In this document: positions 11,623-21,675 of the stretch, one piece after another
How the letters are laid out: every line of letters starts with the position of its first letter
How positions within the stretch are numbered: position 1 is the stretch's first letter
Origin: Mytilus californianus
Taxonomy: Eukaryota > Mollusca > Bivalvia > Mytilida > Mytilidae
NCBI RefSeq assembly: GCF_021869535.1
Contig: NW_026262701.1
Location: forward strand, 1,255,501-1,319,500
Length of the DNA: 64,000 nucleotides
Direction of reading: 5' to 3'
Made by a program: the position numbers and the translations under genes
The notes under the pieces: model-generated
The model's input: the letters and a program-made list of their open reading frames with translations, nothing else
Told to the model about the DNA's origin: nothing
Databases searched by the model: none

Positions 11623-12715
11623 ATATAATGGTCCTTTTTTATAATTATTATTTCTCTGCAGGGAACGATGTTTTGGAATATTGTTTCATATCATTTTGTA
11701 ATACGCTTACGGAAATATAATTTTAGCAAGGTTTAACTTAATGTAAATGGCAGAAAGTTCATATACTTGGTAGCATAGCAGTCATTACTCTCCTTTTTAT
11801 GTGACAATATTTAAGAGTTATGGAACTTTAACCACTGTAGGGTAAAATCAACTGTTTCATACTAATTACTTTCCCCTGAATTATAAATACAAATCAAACT
11901 TTCCTTTCTGTTGTCAGAATAGGAACGAGAATTGGACAAAGAGACAACAACCCGACCAAAAAAGCAAAAACAGCCCAGGCCACTAGTGAGTCTTCAATAC
12001 AGCGAGAAAATCCGGAAGTCGTGCTCCAGTTGGACCCTTTACACAATTGTGTTCTAGTTCATCGAAAAAGGACGTCACATTAAATTCCGAAACATATTAA
12101 TAAACGTAAATAAAAAAAATATATATATACAAAGCGAACTAAGGCTACCAGCTTCTTCTTTTTTATTCTATTATAGTACTTAACTTATTTAAAAGTAGTC
12201 TGTGCAAGCGAATGAACTTCCAGTGTGACTTTCAAAAATAACTTGATAGTTGCTTAAGGTATATCATACTTTTCAAACGATTCGGAAGTTGACATAATAT
12301 ATGTATAGAGACACCTGTCTTCTGTTGAATACAATATAAGTGCTTCGCAAGAGACTTTTGGTTATGTGTTTAGTTGGGTTGTTATTTCGCTGCCGTGTAA
12401 GCGACATCTTTTTCTGTTCATATCAGTATATATCAAATCGTCGTGTTGCGATGTAATAGACAAAAGTTATGAAGAGAATTATAAAGCCATAGTTTTAATA
12501 GAGATTCTGCTGAGAATACTATCTTACAGAAAAAAATTGATAAAAAAATTAACTGTCGATATATTTGATACATAATTGATTTATAATCGTAACAGGTGTC
12601 GATAATAAAATTACAGTAATTTTTTTTGTCAAAATCCATTGCAATTGTACTGACTGATCTTGTAGGCACAGACACATGATGGTTTATAGGTTGTTATTCG
12701 CTTTGAACTAACTAT
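11623..12715. other. Intergenic DNA with a decayed mussel repeat at about 11,930-12,120
   Basis: The segment 11,930-12,120 (GACAAAGAGACAACAACCCG... CAATACAGCGAGAAAATCC...) is a diverged copy of 33,500-33,700. The remainder up to the LTR is AT-rich without recognisable genes. The last bases, CTAT at 12712-12715, form one half of the LTR element's target duplication. Confidence 0.5.
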
Positions 12716-14104
12716 TGTGGTAGAGCTATATTTTATGTTTTACATTAATTAAGGTTTTATGTTATTAGAATATATACTTGATATATTCTATTTACATTTA
12801 TTATAATTTGTAGTCTGCTAGTTTATTCAGGTAGAACATTACCTATTGATTAATTTCTTTTCTATTGGTCAGTATGATTTAGGCGGGAATCTTTTGTTTA
12901 ACTTTTCTTTGTTTTGGACAGTTGGCTAAAGTCTTTATATGAAGTGGTAGCCATTTTCTTCAGCTTATTTGGAAGTTGTTATATCTTTACTTTTGAAATA
13001 GTCTAGGACTATCATATTCTTCTATAAGGTCAGTTTATTACTAATATATTCATTACAATAACATTCCAGTTTTAATATCCAAGAGTGAGTGATATATAAG
13101 TGTATAATTGAATGAGTAGGTGACAGTATTATGAAAGGTGTATGATAGTAAATGATTAAATATTTAATATATGTGTGTAAACTATTCATAACATATAAAG
13201 TAATAATAATAAACTTGATAATATAGTTTTATCTGTAAGATTTAGTAAAATATATGAAATCTGCATAAAACTGATAAAAGTATGATTAATACTAAAATTT
13301 CTAGTAACAGTAATATATAATCTATTTTAACAGTTTGTATGAGTGAGCGTTAAAAGATTTTATACTTCTATAAAGTTAATACAAGTAAATATTTGATTAA
13401 CCAGATTTAAGGGGAGATAATTCTGTTTATTCTAATCTAGCAGTATTGCATAAGGTTTTTATAATTTTAATATTTTGTCTTCAGGTATTACATATATTGT
13501 AAAGAATGTAAACTGATTTAAACCAATCAGTTGGTGAAGCAAAGACCTTTGCACTACATGTGAGGTATGTTTATATGTATACAGTTTGTAATGTTCATGT
13601 TACTTTTATGTTGCTTTGCTTAAATGTATTGTCTGCCTTGTGTAACTGTTGCCAATACGTAATGTCTTGTTTGCACTTACAATTGCGTTTTATTATTATG
13701 TTTAACTAACTATTTTTGGTATGATACTACAAGCGTAGCTATGTATTTAACTGTGAACTTAGTCTGTCGTTGCATATTTCACAATGCACGAAATACAGAG
13801 ATATATATTATGTACTCATTTAATACAGAATTCGAAATGGTGTAATATCGTTTTGTGTAGCTTGTAAAACTATTATTTTAAAGAGCAAAGGAAATCTACA
13901 CAGTTTTCTTGTATGCATATAGATATATTGATTTTATAGTAATTGATAATTACTACTTATTGAATTGTATAAGAATTATATTTGTTATTATTTCAGGGTC
14001 ATTTTTCACTTAGAATATTTACATCAATTCTGATGAAATAAAAGAACCATAGACCCATACAACGTGTTTGTGTTTTATTTAAATACAAGGGAAACACGAC
14101 TACA
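12716..14104 (+). repeat. 5' LTR
   Basis: 1389 bp, starting TGTGGTAGAGC and ending CGACTACA. It contains a possible TATA-like element (GATATATAAG, about 13,091) and an AATAAA signal at 14037-14042 shortly before the end, followed by a GT/T-rich TGTTTGTGTTTTATTT. These fit promoter and polyadenylation roles but are not proven. Confidence 0.95.
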
Positions 14105-14107
14105 TTT

Positions 14108-14123
14108 TGGCGCCCAACGTAGA
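14108..14123 (+). other. Primer binding site, tRNA-Lys-like
   Basis: TGGCGCCCAACGTAGA begins three bases after the LTR. The first 13 bases match the complement of the 3' end of animal tRNA-Lys(CUU), then it diverges (AGA instead of GGG). This is where minus-strand DNA synthesis would be primed. Confidence 0.8.
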
Positions 14124-14393
14124 TTTCATCAGTGTTATTAAAGATCAACGATTTCCATTACCTGTGGAGGGAGCTCCGTTACTACGTAATAGATATTAGT
14201 GTTTTGATACGTCACCAGAAGTAATACGTCACTGGTCGACATACGTATATTGAACTTTGTGTTTACCTCCGGAAGTCCTCAATCCTCAATCTTAAGGCCT
14301 GTTGGCACGAATTTTCCCAATGTGCAGGTTTTCTCTTTGGTGCGTTTTTCTCGGCGTATTTTCTTCTCTGTGCTTTAATTTAGTATGCGCTGG

Positions 14394-15071
14394 TTAAGAT
14401 TGGGATTGAGGAACAGCAGTATCAAATCTGCCTGTTCTGTCAATGTAATGTGCCACTGTTTGTAGTTTGGCTTTTGTCTCTTCGGTGTTCTCGCCGTCTA
14501 GTCTCGTTAGCATAGTAGCTAAATTCAGGTTTCTGATCCCGACCTCTTTGGATATTTGTTGTAACATATCTGCTCGTTCGTTCTCATAGCAGGGACACTC
14601 CAGAAGGAAATGGTGAGGTGTTTCAGGTGCTCCACAGTTGCATGATTCTATGCCGTTGGTTTGGCCTACTCGGTTCTTGTAGTAGTTGAGTTCTGTATAG
14701 CCAGTTCTTAGTTGGGCGAATATACTGAAATGTCTTTTAGTGGGAAAATCATACATAATTGAGTGTTTCGTAGTTGGTATTTTTTCGTAAAGGTCCCTGC
14801 CTCTCTCAGATATTTCCCATCTTCTCTGCCATTTTTCTCCTGTACTTTTATAGGCTGCTTGTTTGACGTCCTGTAGTGTTATGACGTTATTTTCCGGTGG
14901 TAGTTCTTTTGCTTCCTGTGCTGCTGTTTTTGCAAGGATGTCAGCCTCGTCATTGCCAGCTATATTGGCATGTCCTGGTGTCCATGATATGATTACATTT
15001 AGTGCTTTTTGCCTAAGATGCTCAATGTTTTCTTTTATTTCTCTTATTACGGAGATGTAGCTATTTGGGGC
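14394..15071 (-). pseudogene. LINE ORF2, end of RNase H and C-terminal zinc motif
   Basis: This is the same reading frame as the 17534-15072 block, separated from it by a single TAG codon (15072-15074). It supplies the last RNase H region, with the sequence SWTPGHANIAGNDEADILAK that carries the fourth acidic catalytic residue. A C-terminal Cys/His motif follows (CNCGAPETPHHFLLECPCY), typical of LINEs of the I/Jockey type. The frame stops at 14394. If the TAG codon were read through, the RNase H domain would be complete. Confidence 0.8.
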
Positions 15072-17534
15072 CTAGTTCAGTGTTAATAATCCCACGGCGC
15101 TTTGACTGTCAGAGAAAATTTTGATTTTTTGTATTGTGTTGTACATATTTTCTGTAATGCAGTATTCAAGGACCATGAGAATCGCTATGAGTTCCGCCAG
15201 GAGGATGGATCCTCTTTGTGCCACAGGTCTGTGTAGTCTTGCAGCAGGTTTAATGTGTTCAGCATAAATAATTGCTCCTGCTCCACATGGTCCTGGGTTC
15301 CCTAAGCATGATCCATCTGTGAACGATATTGCTTGTTCTTGTGCGCAATCTCCCATGAGTTGGTTAATGGTTTCCTGGCAAAGTTCTTGTTGCTCACTTG
15401 TCCTTGATTTTGAGTTGCCTAGTCGACTCCAATATGAAGGTTTTGATTGGGTCATTTGAGTTTCTCCCAGTCTGTAGGTAAACTCAGGTTCTATGAGATT
15501 GATGTTAATCTTCGTCTGTTTGTCCATTTCTGCTGCTTGGCTTAGTGCTTTGCCCATCGGTGTTGGGTACTTGTCATAGGTGTCCTGATCTTCATACCTC
15601 ACAAGTTGCTGTTTGATGGGTTCCTGTGCAGATTTGGATTTAATCTTTGCTATGTCTTTTATGGCTATTTGTTCTAGCCTAAGGTCTATTGGCATAACTC
15701 CTGTTTCGACTTCTAGTGCTTCTCTGCCAGATGTTGTAGGCATATCCATGCATAGGATTAGTGCTTTTCTCTGTACACTGTCAAGTTTTTGCAGGTCTTT
15801 TGGATCTGCTATTTGCCATGCTGGGCTACAGTATTCCATGACTGATCTAACTAGACTGTAGTATAATTGTAATAGCTTTTCTGTCTTTACTTTGCTAATC
15901 TGTCTCACTTCTCTCAGAATAGTTAAATTCCGGTTTGCTCTTTTTTCAATGGCATCTATGTGTTTGCTAAAGGTCATTTTCTCGTCCATAATGATTCCAA
16001 GGAGCTTCGGTGTCGAGCTGTATTTGAGTTCTTTACCTTGAATCAGAATACGTTTGTCCTCTTCATCGATTGTCTTTTTTGAGAAGATGCATATTTCAGT
16101 TTTGTCCAGGTTGATGTTTACTCTCCATTTCTGAGTCCATTTCACTGCTTTTGTGATGTCATCCTTCATTCTATCCTTTAGTTCTATTATCTGGTCTGGT
16201 TTAGCTGTTTGCCAGAGTGTTCCATCATCAGCAAATTTTGTGTAGTCTCCTAGAATATCTCCCAGTAGGTCGTTGATAAAGATGTTGAATAATGTGGGAG
16301 CAAGAACTGATCCTTGTGGCAGCCCTATCTTTGTTTCAAATTCTTCGCCTACATAGTTTTCAAAGGTGCATCTTGCCATTCTGTTATTTAGGAAATCTTT
16401 AATCCAGGCCCATGTTTTTCCTCTAATACCCAGATGGTGTAATTTCACTAATAGTCCCTCTCGCCAGATTGAATCATATGCCTTTTCTAGGTCAATAAGA
16501 CATGCAAGGGTGATTTCTCCTTTATTGAATTTTTCTATCGTGTTTTGGATAAATCTGATCAGGCAGTTTGATGTTGAGTGTTTTTTCCTGAATCCTTCTT
16601 GTTTTTCTTCTATAAGCTTCATTCCTTCTATGAACGCTGCCAGCCTGTTAAGAACAATTCTTTCGGTAATTTTGCACATGACACTGGTTAGACTTATAGG
16701 GCGGTATGATGATGGTGAGTAGTAGTTGGTTTTCCCTTGTTTCCTCAGGAATTTGATGTTTGCTGTCTTCCATTCCTGTGGTAACCGGCCATGTTTTAGT
16801 GTGAGGTTCACCATAGTTCGTATTGCTTCTATGAGGTTTTCTCCTGCAAACTTAAATAGTTCTGGGAAGTGGCTGTCAGCTCCAGGTGATTTACCTATTT
16901 CTAGTAGGTATATTGCTGCTTCAACTTCGTCCGTCGTAACCTCATAGTCCAGTTTATGTTCTCTTTTTGTCAATCTTTTCTCCAGTTCACATATTCTTTT
17001 GTATTCCTCTTGAGTCTGTTTGTAGAACTCTTCGTCAAATTCATCGGTCTTTAGATGTTTACCCTCAAAAAATGTTTTTTGCCAAATTTTACATTTTTCT
17101 TGATTTGAAAAGGCTGGTGGTTCGTCTTGTTCTATTAATGGTAGGATGGTGTTGCAATCTTTCTTTTTGGTCAATTTCTTATAAGTAGTCCATACCTCTT
17201 TTGAATTTCTGAATGTATTGATCTGGTCTACTAAGCGTTCACTCCAATCATTCATAGCTTTCTCCTTTTCATTTTCAAACTTTACTTCTGCTGTAACAAG
17301 GGCTTCTTTGTTTTGTGGGATGTTTCTCTTCCTATATTGCCTTTGTTTATAGTTTAAGTTTTTCTTTGCTTGGTTAACATCATAATTCCTCCATGGAGGT
17401 TTAGTTGATTTTTTATCTTTCATCTCTTTTTGGCAAATAACTTCCTGCATTGTTTTGTCAATAGCCGCTTTAAGTGATTGATATACTTCGTCTACATTGT
17501 CATTGCTTGGATTATTCAGTAGCCATTCTTCCAT
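15072..17534 (-). pseudogene. LINE ORF2, reverse transcriptase and RNase H
   Basis: An 820-codon open block. RT motifs are clear: SYRPISLTSVMCKITERI, the catalytic ACLIDLEKAYDSIW (motif A), GLPQGSVLAPTLFNIFIND (motif B), and FADD (motif C, about residue 433 from the first Met). A thumb region follows (KLLGIIMDEKMTF). RNase H begins near residue 738 with FTDGSCLGNPGPCG, then LLAELIAI and FSDSQSAVG, three of its four acidic residues. The coding frame actually extends upstream of the first Met to about 17,700, where a one-base frame change joins it to the endonuclease. Its job is target-primed reverse transcription of the LINE RNA. Confidence 0.9.
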
Positions 17535-17680
17535 GTTCTTTTCAGCCTGTTCTTTCCATTTATTCCAGTCTACTTTGTTAATTTGCCATACTTTCCTTTT
17601 TGATGTGTTGTTTTGTTCCTTTTTGCATACATCAAGTTCTGTTAGTATGCATATATGGTCAGATCGTACGTTTTCGTGGG

Positions 17681-18289
17681 CTAATGTTGAGCAGTTTTGT
17701 ACTTTGTGCTGGGTGTTATAATTACTAGATCAATGACACTTTTGGTATTCCGTCTTGTAGGCTGGCCATCATTTACACACAGCATGTCTGTTTTGGTCAG
17801 GAAGTTTTCAATTATTTCCCCTGCCTTGTTTGTCTTGTCATTGTTCCATTCTAAGCTTTTAGCATTAAGGTCTCCCATTATAATCAATTCATGCTTGTTG
17901 TCTTGTTGTACCTTTTGAACTTTGGTTGTTAATTCTTCAAGTTGTTTTGTTTCTTCTGGAGGAATGTAGGGTACTAGCAGATTGAATATGATGTTGTTAT
18001 CTGTGTGTATGGTAGCTGCTACGCTTTCATAGTTTGTGTCTTCGAAGTCTGTGAATTTAGTGACTGTGAAGTTGGTTTTGTGAGTGTTGATGCAAATAGC
18101 CACACCCCCGCCTTTTCTTCCTTTACGTGGTTTGTCAAACACTTGCCAGTCTAAAAATGTTAATTTTTTATTCTCCTCTTGGTGGGTTTCATTTAAACAA
18201 ACAATATCTACATCATATCTATTTACAATATGTACAAGTTGTACGTAAGCCGTACTAATGGCCTGTGCATTCAGGAAGAGGAGTTTCAT
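17681..18289 (-). pseudogene. LINE ORF2, AP-endonuclease domain
   Basis: The start ATG at 18289 overlaps the end of ORF1 by 35 nt in another frame. APE-type endonuclease motifs are in order: LFLNAQ, CLNETH (catalytic Glu), GGGVAICI, IIMGDLNAKS (Asp and Asn), and VIDLVI. The frame then ends early at 17681. The final SDH motif (catalytic His) lies in the next frame at about 17,650, so a one-base indel near 17,690-17,705 breaks the protein. The domain would nick target DNA to prime reverse transcription. Apart from the frameshift the catalytic residues look preserved. Confidence 0.85.
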
Positions 18290-19511
18290 TCTGTGTATTC
18301 AGTATGCTGTAGAGTCTCCTCTTGTTGATAATTTCAAGGTATTTTTTACACCTTGTTGATGTTGCTGGGTGTATGTTCCCACAGTTTACGCAACACGGGG
18401 TGTTTTTGCAGTCTTTTATCTTGCAATTTTCTTTCCCACAGTTTGAACAGGTAGCTAGATTTAGACAGCGCTTGCCAATGTGTCCAAATTTGTTGCAATT
18501 GTAACACCTCACGACTTTGACAGGTTGTTCTGCTTGAAATTTGGAATATGTTGTTGTGCCGGGATGGCAGTATCCTTTGGAGACGATAGCTTTTTTTTCG
18601 TCCTCGTGGTCAGCAAAGGTTACTTTTACTACTGGCATAAGTTTCCCAGTGTCTCTGTACTTTTTTCTTTTCACTTCTTTAATTTTGTAAAGGTGTGACA
18701 GATCTACTGATAGATTTTCCTCTGATAGATGGACAGGAATATTATGTAGGTAACAAGAGCTTGTTCTGTGGTTTATAGATCTTGGTTTGTGTGCTACAGA
18801 CTTTTCACCAAATACTGATGTGTTTATTGGCCACGAATTAATGATTTTGTCCCTTGTTTTCTGGTCTTTCAGGTGGATAGCTATTCCCCCTTTTGGTAGG
18901 CTATACGCCTCTTCTATTTGATCTTCAAGTGCTTTGATTTTTGTTAGCTCTTTTCTGATTGTTGTACTGTCTGTAACTGTGTTTGGCTGTTCTATGTTGT
19001 CTATAATTATAATTTTTTCTGGGTCTTTCTTCTCTCTCGGTGCCTTTGGTAGTTTTCCTTCTGTGTTCTGCTTATGATTATTACTTTGCAGATAACCTTG
19101 TCCTTTTGTTTTTGTGATCTCTAATAATTTATCTATTTTCTGGTCTGTTTTGGTATCACTAGTTGTTTGATGATACTCAGCTGTAAGTATATATGGTTGT
19201 TTTATGATACAGAGTGCACATGGGAATTTAATACCTGTACTTATAATTTTTCCTGCATCCTCTGTTGTATATCCTGCGCATACACAGTGCCACCACTTAT
19301 TGCACAAATCGCATGCAAGCCAGGTAATTTCTTTCACAGTACTTACAGTTTTTGGTGGTTCGTCTTTACAACACCCAGCACATAAAAAGCTCTCCTTTCC
19401 TTCTGCAAGGTTGTTCAACTTTTCTTTCTCCTTCTTGTCCAGTGTTTCTTCAGTGACTGAGTTTCTCTTCCTATTGCTGGTCAGACGGTTACTTCTTCTA
19501 ATGGTAGGCAT
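18255..19511 (-). CDS. LINE ORF1: PHD finger and CCHC zinc knuckles
   Basis: 418 codons, intact. Residues ~42-100 form a PHD-type finger (CAGCC...CDLCNKWWHCVCAGY...CALC). The C-terminal third has three Cys/His clusters: CYNCNKFGHIGKRC (a standard CX2CX4HX4C knuckle), CSNCGKENCKIKDC and CCVNCGNIHPATSTRC. The middle is charged and includes an RRM-like stretch (SSCYLHNIPVHLSEENLS) that I cannot confirm. The N-terminus is basic. Such proteins bind the LINE RNA and help form the retrotransposition particle. The PHD finger may bind chromatin, as suggested for CR1-type ORF1 proteins; that role is inference. The start ATG is at 19509-19511. Confidence 0.85.
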   Translation of the reverse strand: MPTIRRSNRLTSNRKRNSVTEETLDKKEKEKLNNLAEGKESFLCAGCCKDEPPKTVSTVKEITWLACDLCNKWWHCVCAGYTTEDAGKIISTGIKFPCALCIIKQPYILTAEYHQTTSDTKTDQKIDKLLEITKTKGQGYLQSNNHKQNTEGKLPKAPREKKDPEKIIIIDNIEQPNTVTDSTTIRKELTKIKALEDQIEEAYSLPKGGIAIHLKDQKTRDKIINSWPINTSVFGEKSVAHKPRSINHRTSSCYLHNIPVHLSEENLSVDLSHLYKIKEVKRKKYRDTGKLMPVVKVTFADHEDEKKAIVSKGYCHPGTTTYSKFQAEQPVKVVRCYNCNKFGHIGKRCLNLATCSNCGKENCKIKDCKNTPCCVNCGNIHPATSTRCKKYLEIINKRRLYSILNTQNETPLPECTGH

Positions 19512-19675
19512 GGGTTGTTTTCATGAGTTGGGTATATATCTATATTTATATAATGATAATGATATGTTCGTATTATATATGTTTATTCGGATATATGCTT
19601 TGTACTCTATAAGGATCTAATAATATCTACCTAGCAAGATGATTTTAAGGCTATCACGCAGACTTTTGTGGTATT

Positions 19676-19715
19676 GTAGTGGAGTGATAGGATAAACCCA
19701 CCTAAGCTCTACTAC
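19676..19715 (-). ncRNA. Spacer hairpin 1
   Basis: On the plus strand GTAGTGGAG (19676-19684) pairs with CTCTACTAC (19707-19715), eight Watson-Crick pairs and one G-T. The 22-nt loop begins TGATAGGATAAACCCACC. In the LINE-sense RNA the one imperfect pair becomes A-C. Function unknown. Confidence 0.55.
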
Positions 19716-19862
19716 TTACCTGTTTTTTTTTTTTGCTTTGGCCGAAGGTGTCCTGCATGTAGATATTTTTCCGGTACTCTATTCCCAACTTCTATTTGAT
19801 TTAAACAGAAATCTACCTAACAGGATAAACTTTAAGGCTATCGTGCAAACTTTTGTGGTGGT

Positions 19863-19902
19863 GTAGTGGAGTGATAGGATAAACCCACCTATGCTCTACT
19901 AC
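19863..19902 (-). ncRNA. Spacer hairpin 2
   Basis: Same stem as hairpin 1 and the same 22-nt loop with one base changed (A to T near its end). It belongs to the second ~187-bp unit. Confidence 0.55.
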
Positions 19903-20083
19903 TTACCTATTTGTTGCTTTGGCCGAAGGTGTCCTGCATGTAGATGTTTCTCCAGTGCTCTATTCCCAACTTCTATGTGAGGCTCATGTTTAGCGAGTCG
20001 AATGTGTAGTATTTCTAACCTGGTAATTGGTGCTTTTTTAGATGATTGGTTGATTGATTGATTGATTTGGGTAGCTGTCGGTT

Positions 20084-20123
20084 TTCTAACAGTGATAGGA
20101 TAAACCCACCTAAGCTGTTAGAG
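20084..20123 (-). ncRNA. Spacer hairpin 3, overlapping a stop codon
   Basis: The stem is TTCTAACAG / CTGTTAGAG, unrelated in sequence to hairpins 1 and 2 but fully paired (eight Watson-Crick pairs, one G-T, plus two further T-A pairs outside). The 22-nt loop is identical to that of hairpin 1. The TAA stop of the SGNH-like ORF (20118-20120) lies in the stem. Confidence 0.6.
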
Positions 20124-20903
20124 AAGCGAATTCGTCTCCTCAATTTCAATATCTATTACCAAGATGTCTTTTTCATTCACCTCTTGGTAGCACTCTTTGT
20201 AGGTGTCCAGGAGGATATGTTTTGTTATTGCTAGACTTAGACTTTGGCCAGGGTGGACACCGTCCTTGTTATTTATGGTTAGGTTAACCGTTCTCCTTGT
20301 CCAAGACCTTCCTCTCCTTTTTCTTCCTCTGAAGAAGTATCTGCTGACTTTAATAGAGTTTTTTCTAAGTGTCGAGTTAATTTTCCAGATGTTTTTGTTT
20401 AGCGCTGTTATTTGTTTTGTTAGGAGACTGTCCTGATTTTTGAAATTTTCTGGATGTTTGTGGCCTTTTCTCTTATTCCATGTAGAGATTGATAGGACGG
20501 GACAGTCAATAAATTTTATCTCAGCTGAGGAATATTTGTTTACTATGGATATTGCTCTCTGGAACTCTTTTTCTATTGTCTCTATTGATCTATTACCTTT
20601 GTGTCTCAATTCTATGAATTTACCCTCTTTATGGGTTAGGTCACACGTTCCTGCCCAAAAATAAACAACAATATGATTGTGTCTTTGTATTGCTTTCTCA
20701 ATGCGATCTTTGAGTAGATCCACAAGTGTGCTTGTTCTGGCGCCACTGATACACCAAGATTCGATAGGAAAGTTATATTGTTTACATGCGTCTCTCAAGC
20801 AAAAACCCTTGCTGTCTGATATCAATATGGGTACTTTATACCTTATACCGGAGGGTCTGTGTGGCTGTTCTTCAATATATCTCTGTAACTTTCTCCTGCT
20901 CAT
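20118..20903 (-). CDS. SGNH/GDSL-hydrolase-like protein of the LINE
   Basis: 261 codons, intact, in LINE sense and upstream of ORF1. Three SGNH-like blocks are visible: ILISDSKGF near residue 27 (Ser block, SDS instead of GDS), VVYFWAGTCDLT near residue 80 (block III, GTCD where the family has GxND), and DGVHPGQSL near residue 215 (Asp and His block). The segment RGRKRRGRSWTRR before the last block is strongly basic. Esterase domains of this kind are known in ORF1 of CR1/L2 LINEs, fused to a PHD finger; here they would be on separate ORFs. The replaced oxyanion-hole Asn leaves activity uncertain. The Met at 20903 is the first in the frame. Confidence 0.6.
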   Translation of the reverse strand: MSRRKLQRYIEEQPHRPSGIRYKVPILISDSKGFCLRDACKQYNFPIESWCISGARTSTLVDLLKDRIEKAIQRHNHIVVYFWAGTCDLTHKEGKFIELRHKGNRSIETIEKEFQRAISIVNKYSSAEIKFIDCPVLSISTWNKRKGHKHPENFKNQDSLLTKQITALNKNIWKINSTLRKNSIKVSRYFFRGRKRRGRSWTRRTVNLTINNKDGVHPGQSLSLAITKHILLDTYKECYQEVNEKDILVIDIEIEETNSLL

Positions 20904-21666
20904 CTGATTGTTAAGGTTTTCGTGGTTTTCTTACTTGTAAAGTGAATGGAACTGTTCCCGGTTTGTTTTGTATTTGAATGGAGAGTTTACCTAAGGGACA
21001 ATACTGTTGTATTTACCCGCCAAACTGTCAGAAACTGGCCGGTGGAGAAAAAAGTAAGATCGGGTTTGTTTTGATTTAAGGAAGTAGCATGTATTGCTGA
21101 TGTTGATCTATTGTGTATTTATCGTATAATTATACGTAAAGGATACTACTTATCGATTCTTTCAACTTTTTTCAAACTTTTCTTTGGAGCTGTCAAAAAA
21201 GTCGACCATTCATTTCCAGCGCATGCGTAAGTCAAGAAATAGGACATCAACAACACATGGATTTTCAGTGAAAATATTTTGCAGTTTTATGGTAACTATT
21301 ATCAATGTCATTGTTCACTGTTGTGTTTGTTTGATGTATTGTCTATACATGTGTGTTCATATATTATATGTCATATAGATTTGAACTTTGAAATTTTTTT
21401 TAAAAGCGAACTTTAAAAAAAAAAAAATTTGATTTTTTTTTTACTTTTCTAAACTTAGAAACATTTAGATACTTAGCATCAGAAAACAAATATGAAATTT
21501 TACGATTTGGTTTAACTAATATAGAGATATTACATTGTGATTGTGCAGTAGATATAATAGTATATAGACATATATATGATGTGTTTGTAGTTGTACTTTG
21601 ATTTTTTTTTGTAATTGAGACTTGACTTCTCCATTTATTTACCCCCCATTGTGAGGTCAAGGTCAA
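20904..21666 (-). other. Putative LINE 5' untranslated region
   Basis: From the SGNH-like start to the candidate target duplication. It is AT-rich with poly-A/T runs near 21,390-21,445 and no supported ORF. If the duplication is wrong, part of this belongs to the Ty3 leader. Confidence 0.45.
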
Positions 21667-21675
21667 CCGGAAGTC

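Larger units (their letters stand above)
19512..20117 (-). other. LINE spacer with ~187-bp direct repeats
   Basis: Two units about 187 bp apart (GGAGTGATAG at 19681 and 19868) share most of their sequence, including GGCCGAAGGTGTCCTGCATG. A third, shorter copy of the core is at 20,093. A (GATT)n run lies at about 20,044-20,066. No ORF is present. The spacer separates the SGNH-like ORF from ORF1. Confidence 0.75.
14278..21666 (-). mobile_element. Three-ORF LINE inserted antisense in the Ty3 leader
   Basis: On the minus strand the order is: 5' region, SGNH-hydrolase-like ORF (20903-20118), spacer with hairpins, PHD/zinc-knuckle ORF (19511-18255), and endonuclease-RT-RNase H ORF (18289-14394). 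A candidate 9-bp target duplication CCGGAAGTC lies at 14269-14277 and 21667-21675. This would put the LINE 5' end at 21666 and its 3' end at 14278. The 3' end has no long poly(A); it finishes with two ATTGAG units. RNase H after RT and zinc knuckles in ORF1 point to the I-like group of non-LTR elements. The 5' boundary rests only on the duplication. Confidence 0.75.

Noticed and set aside
15613-20907. Plus-strand ORFs over the LINE region (such as 16366-16722 and 19204-19620)
   Set aside because: Antisense shadows of the LINE proteins.
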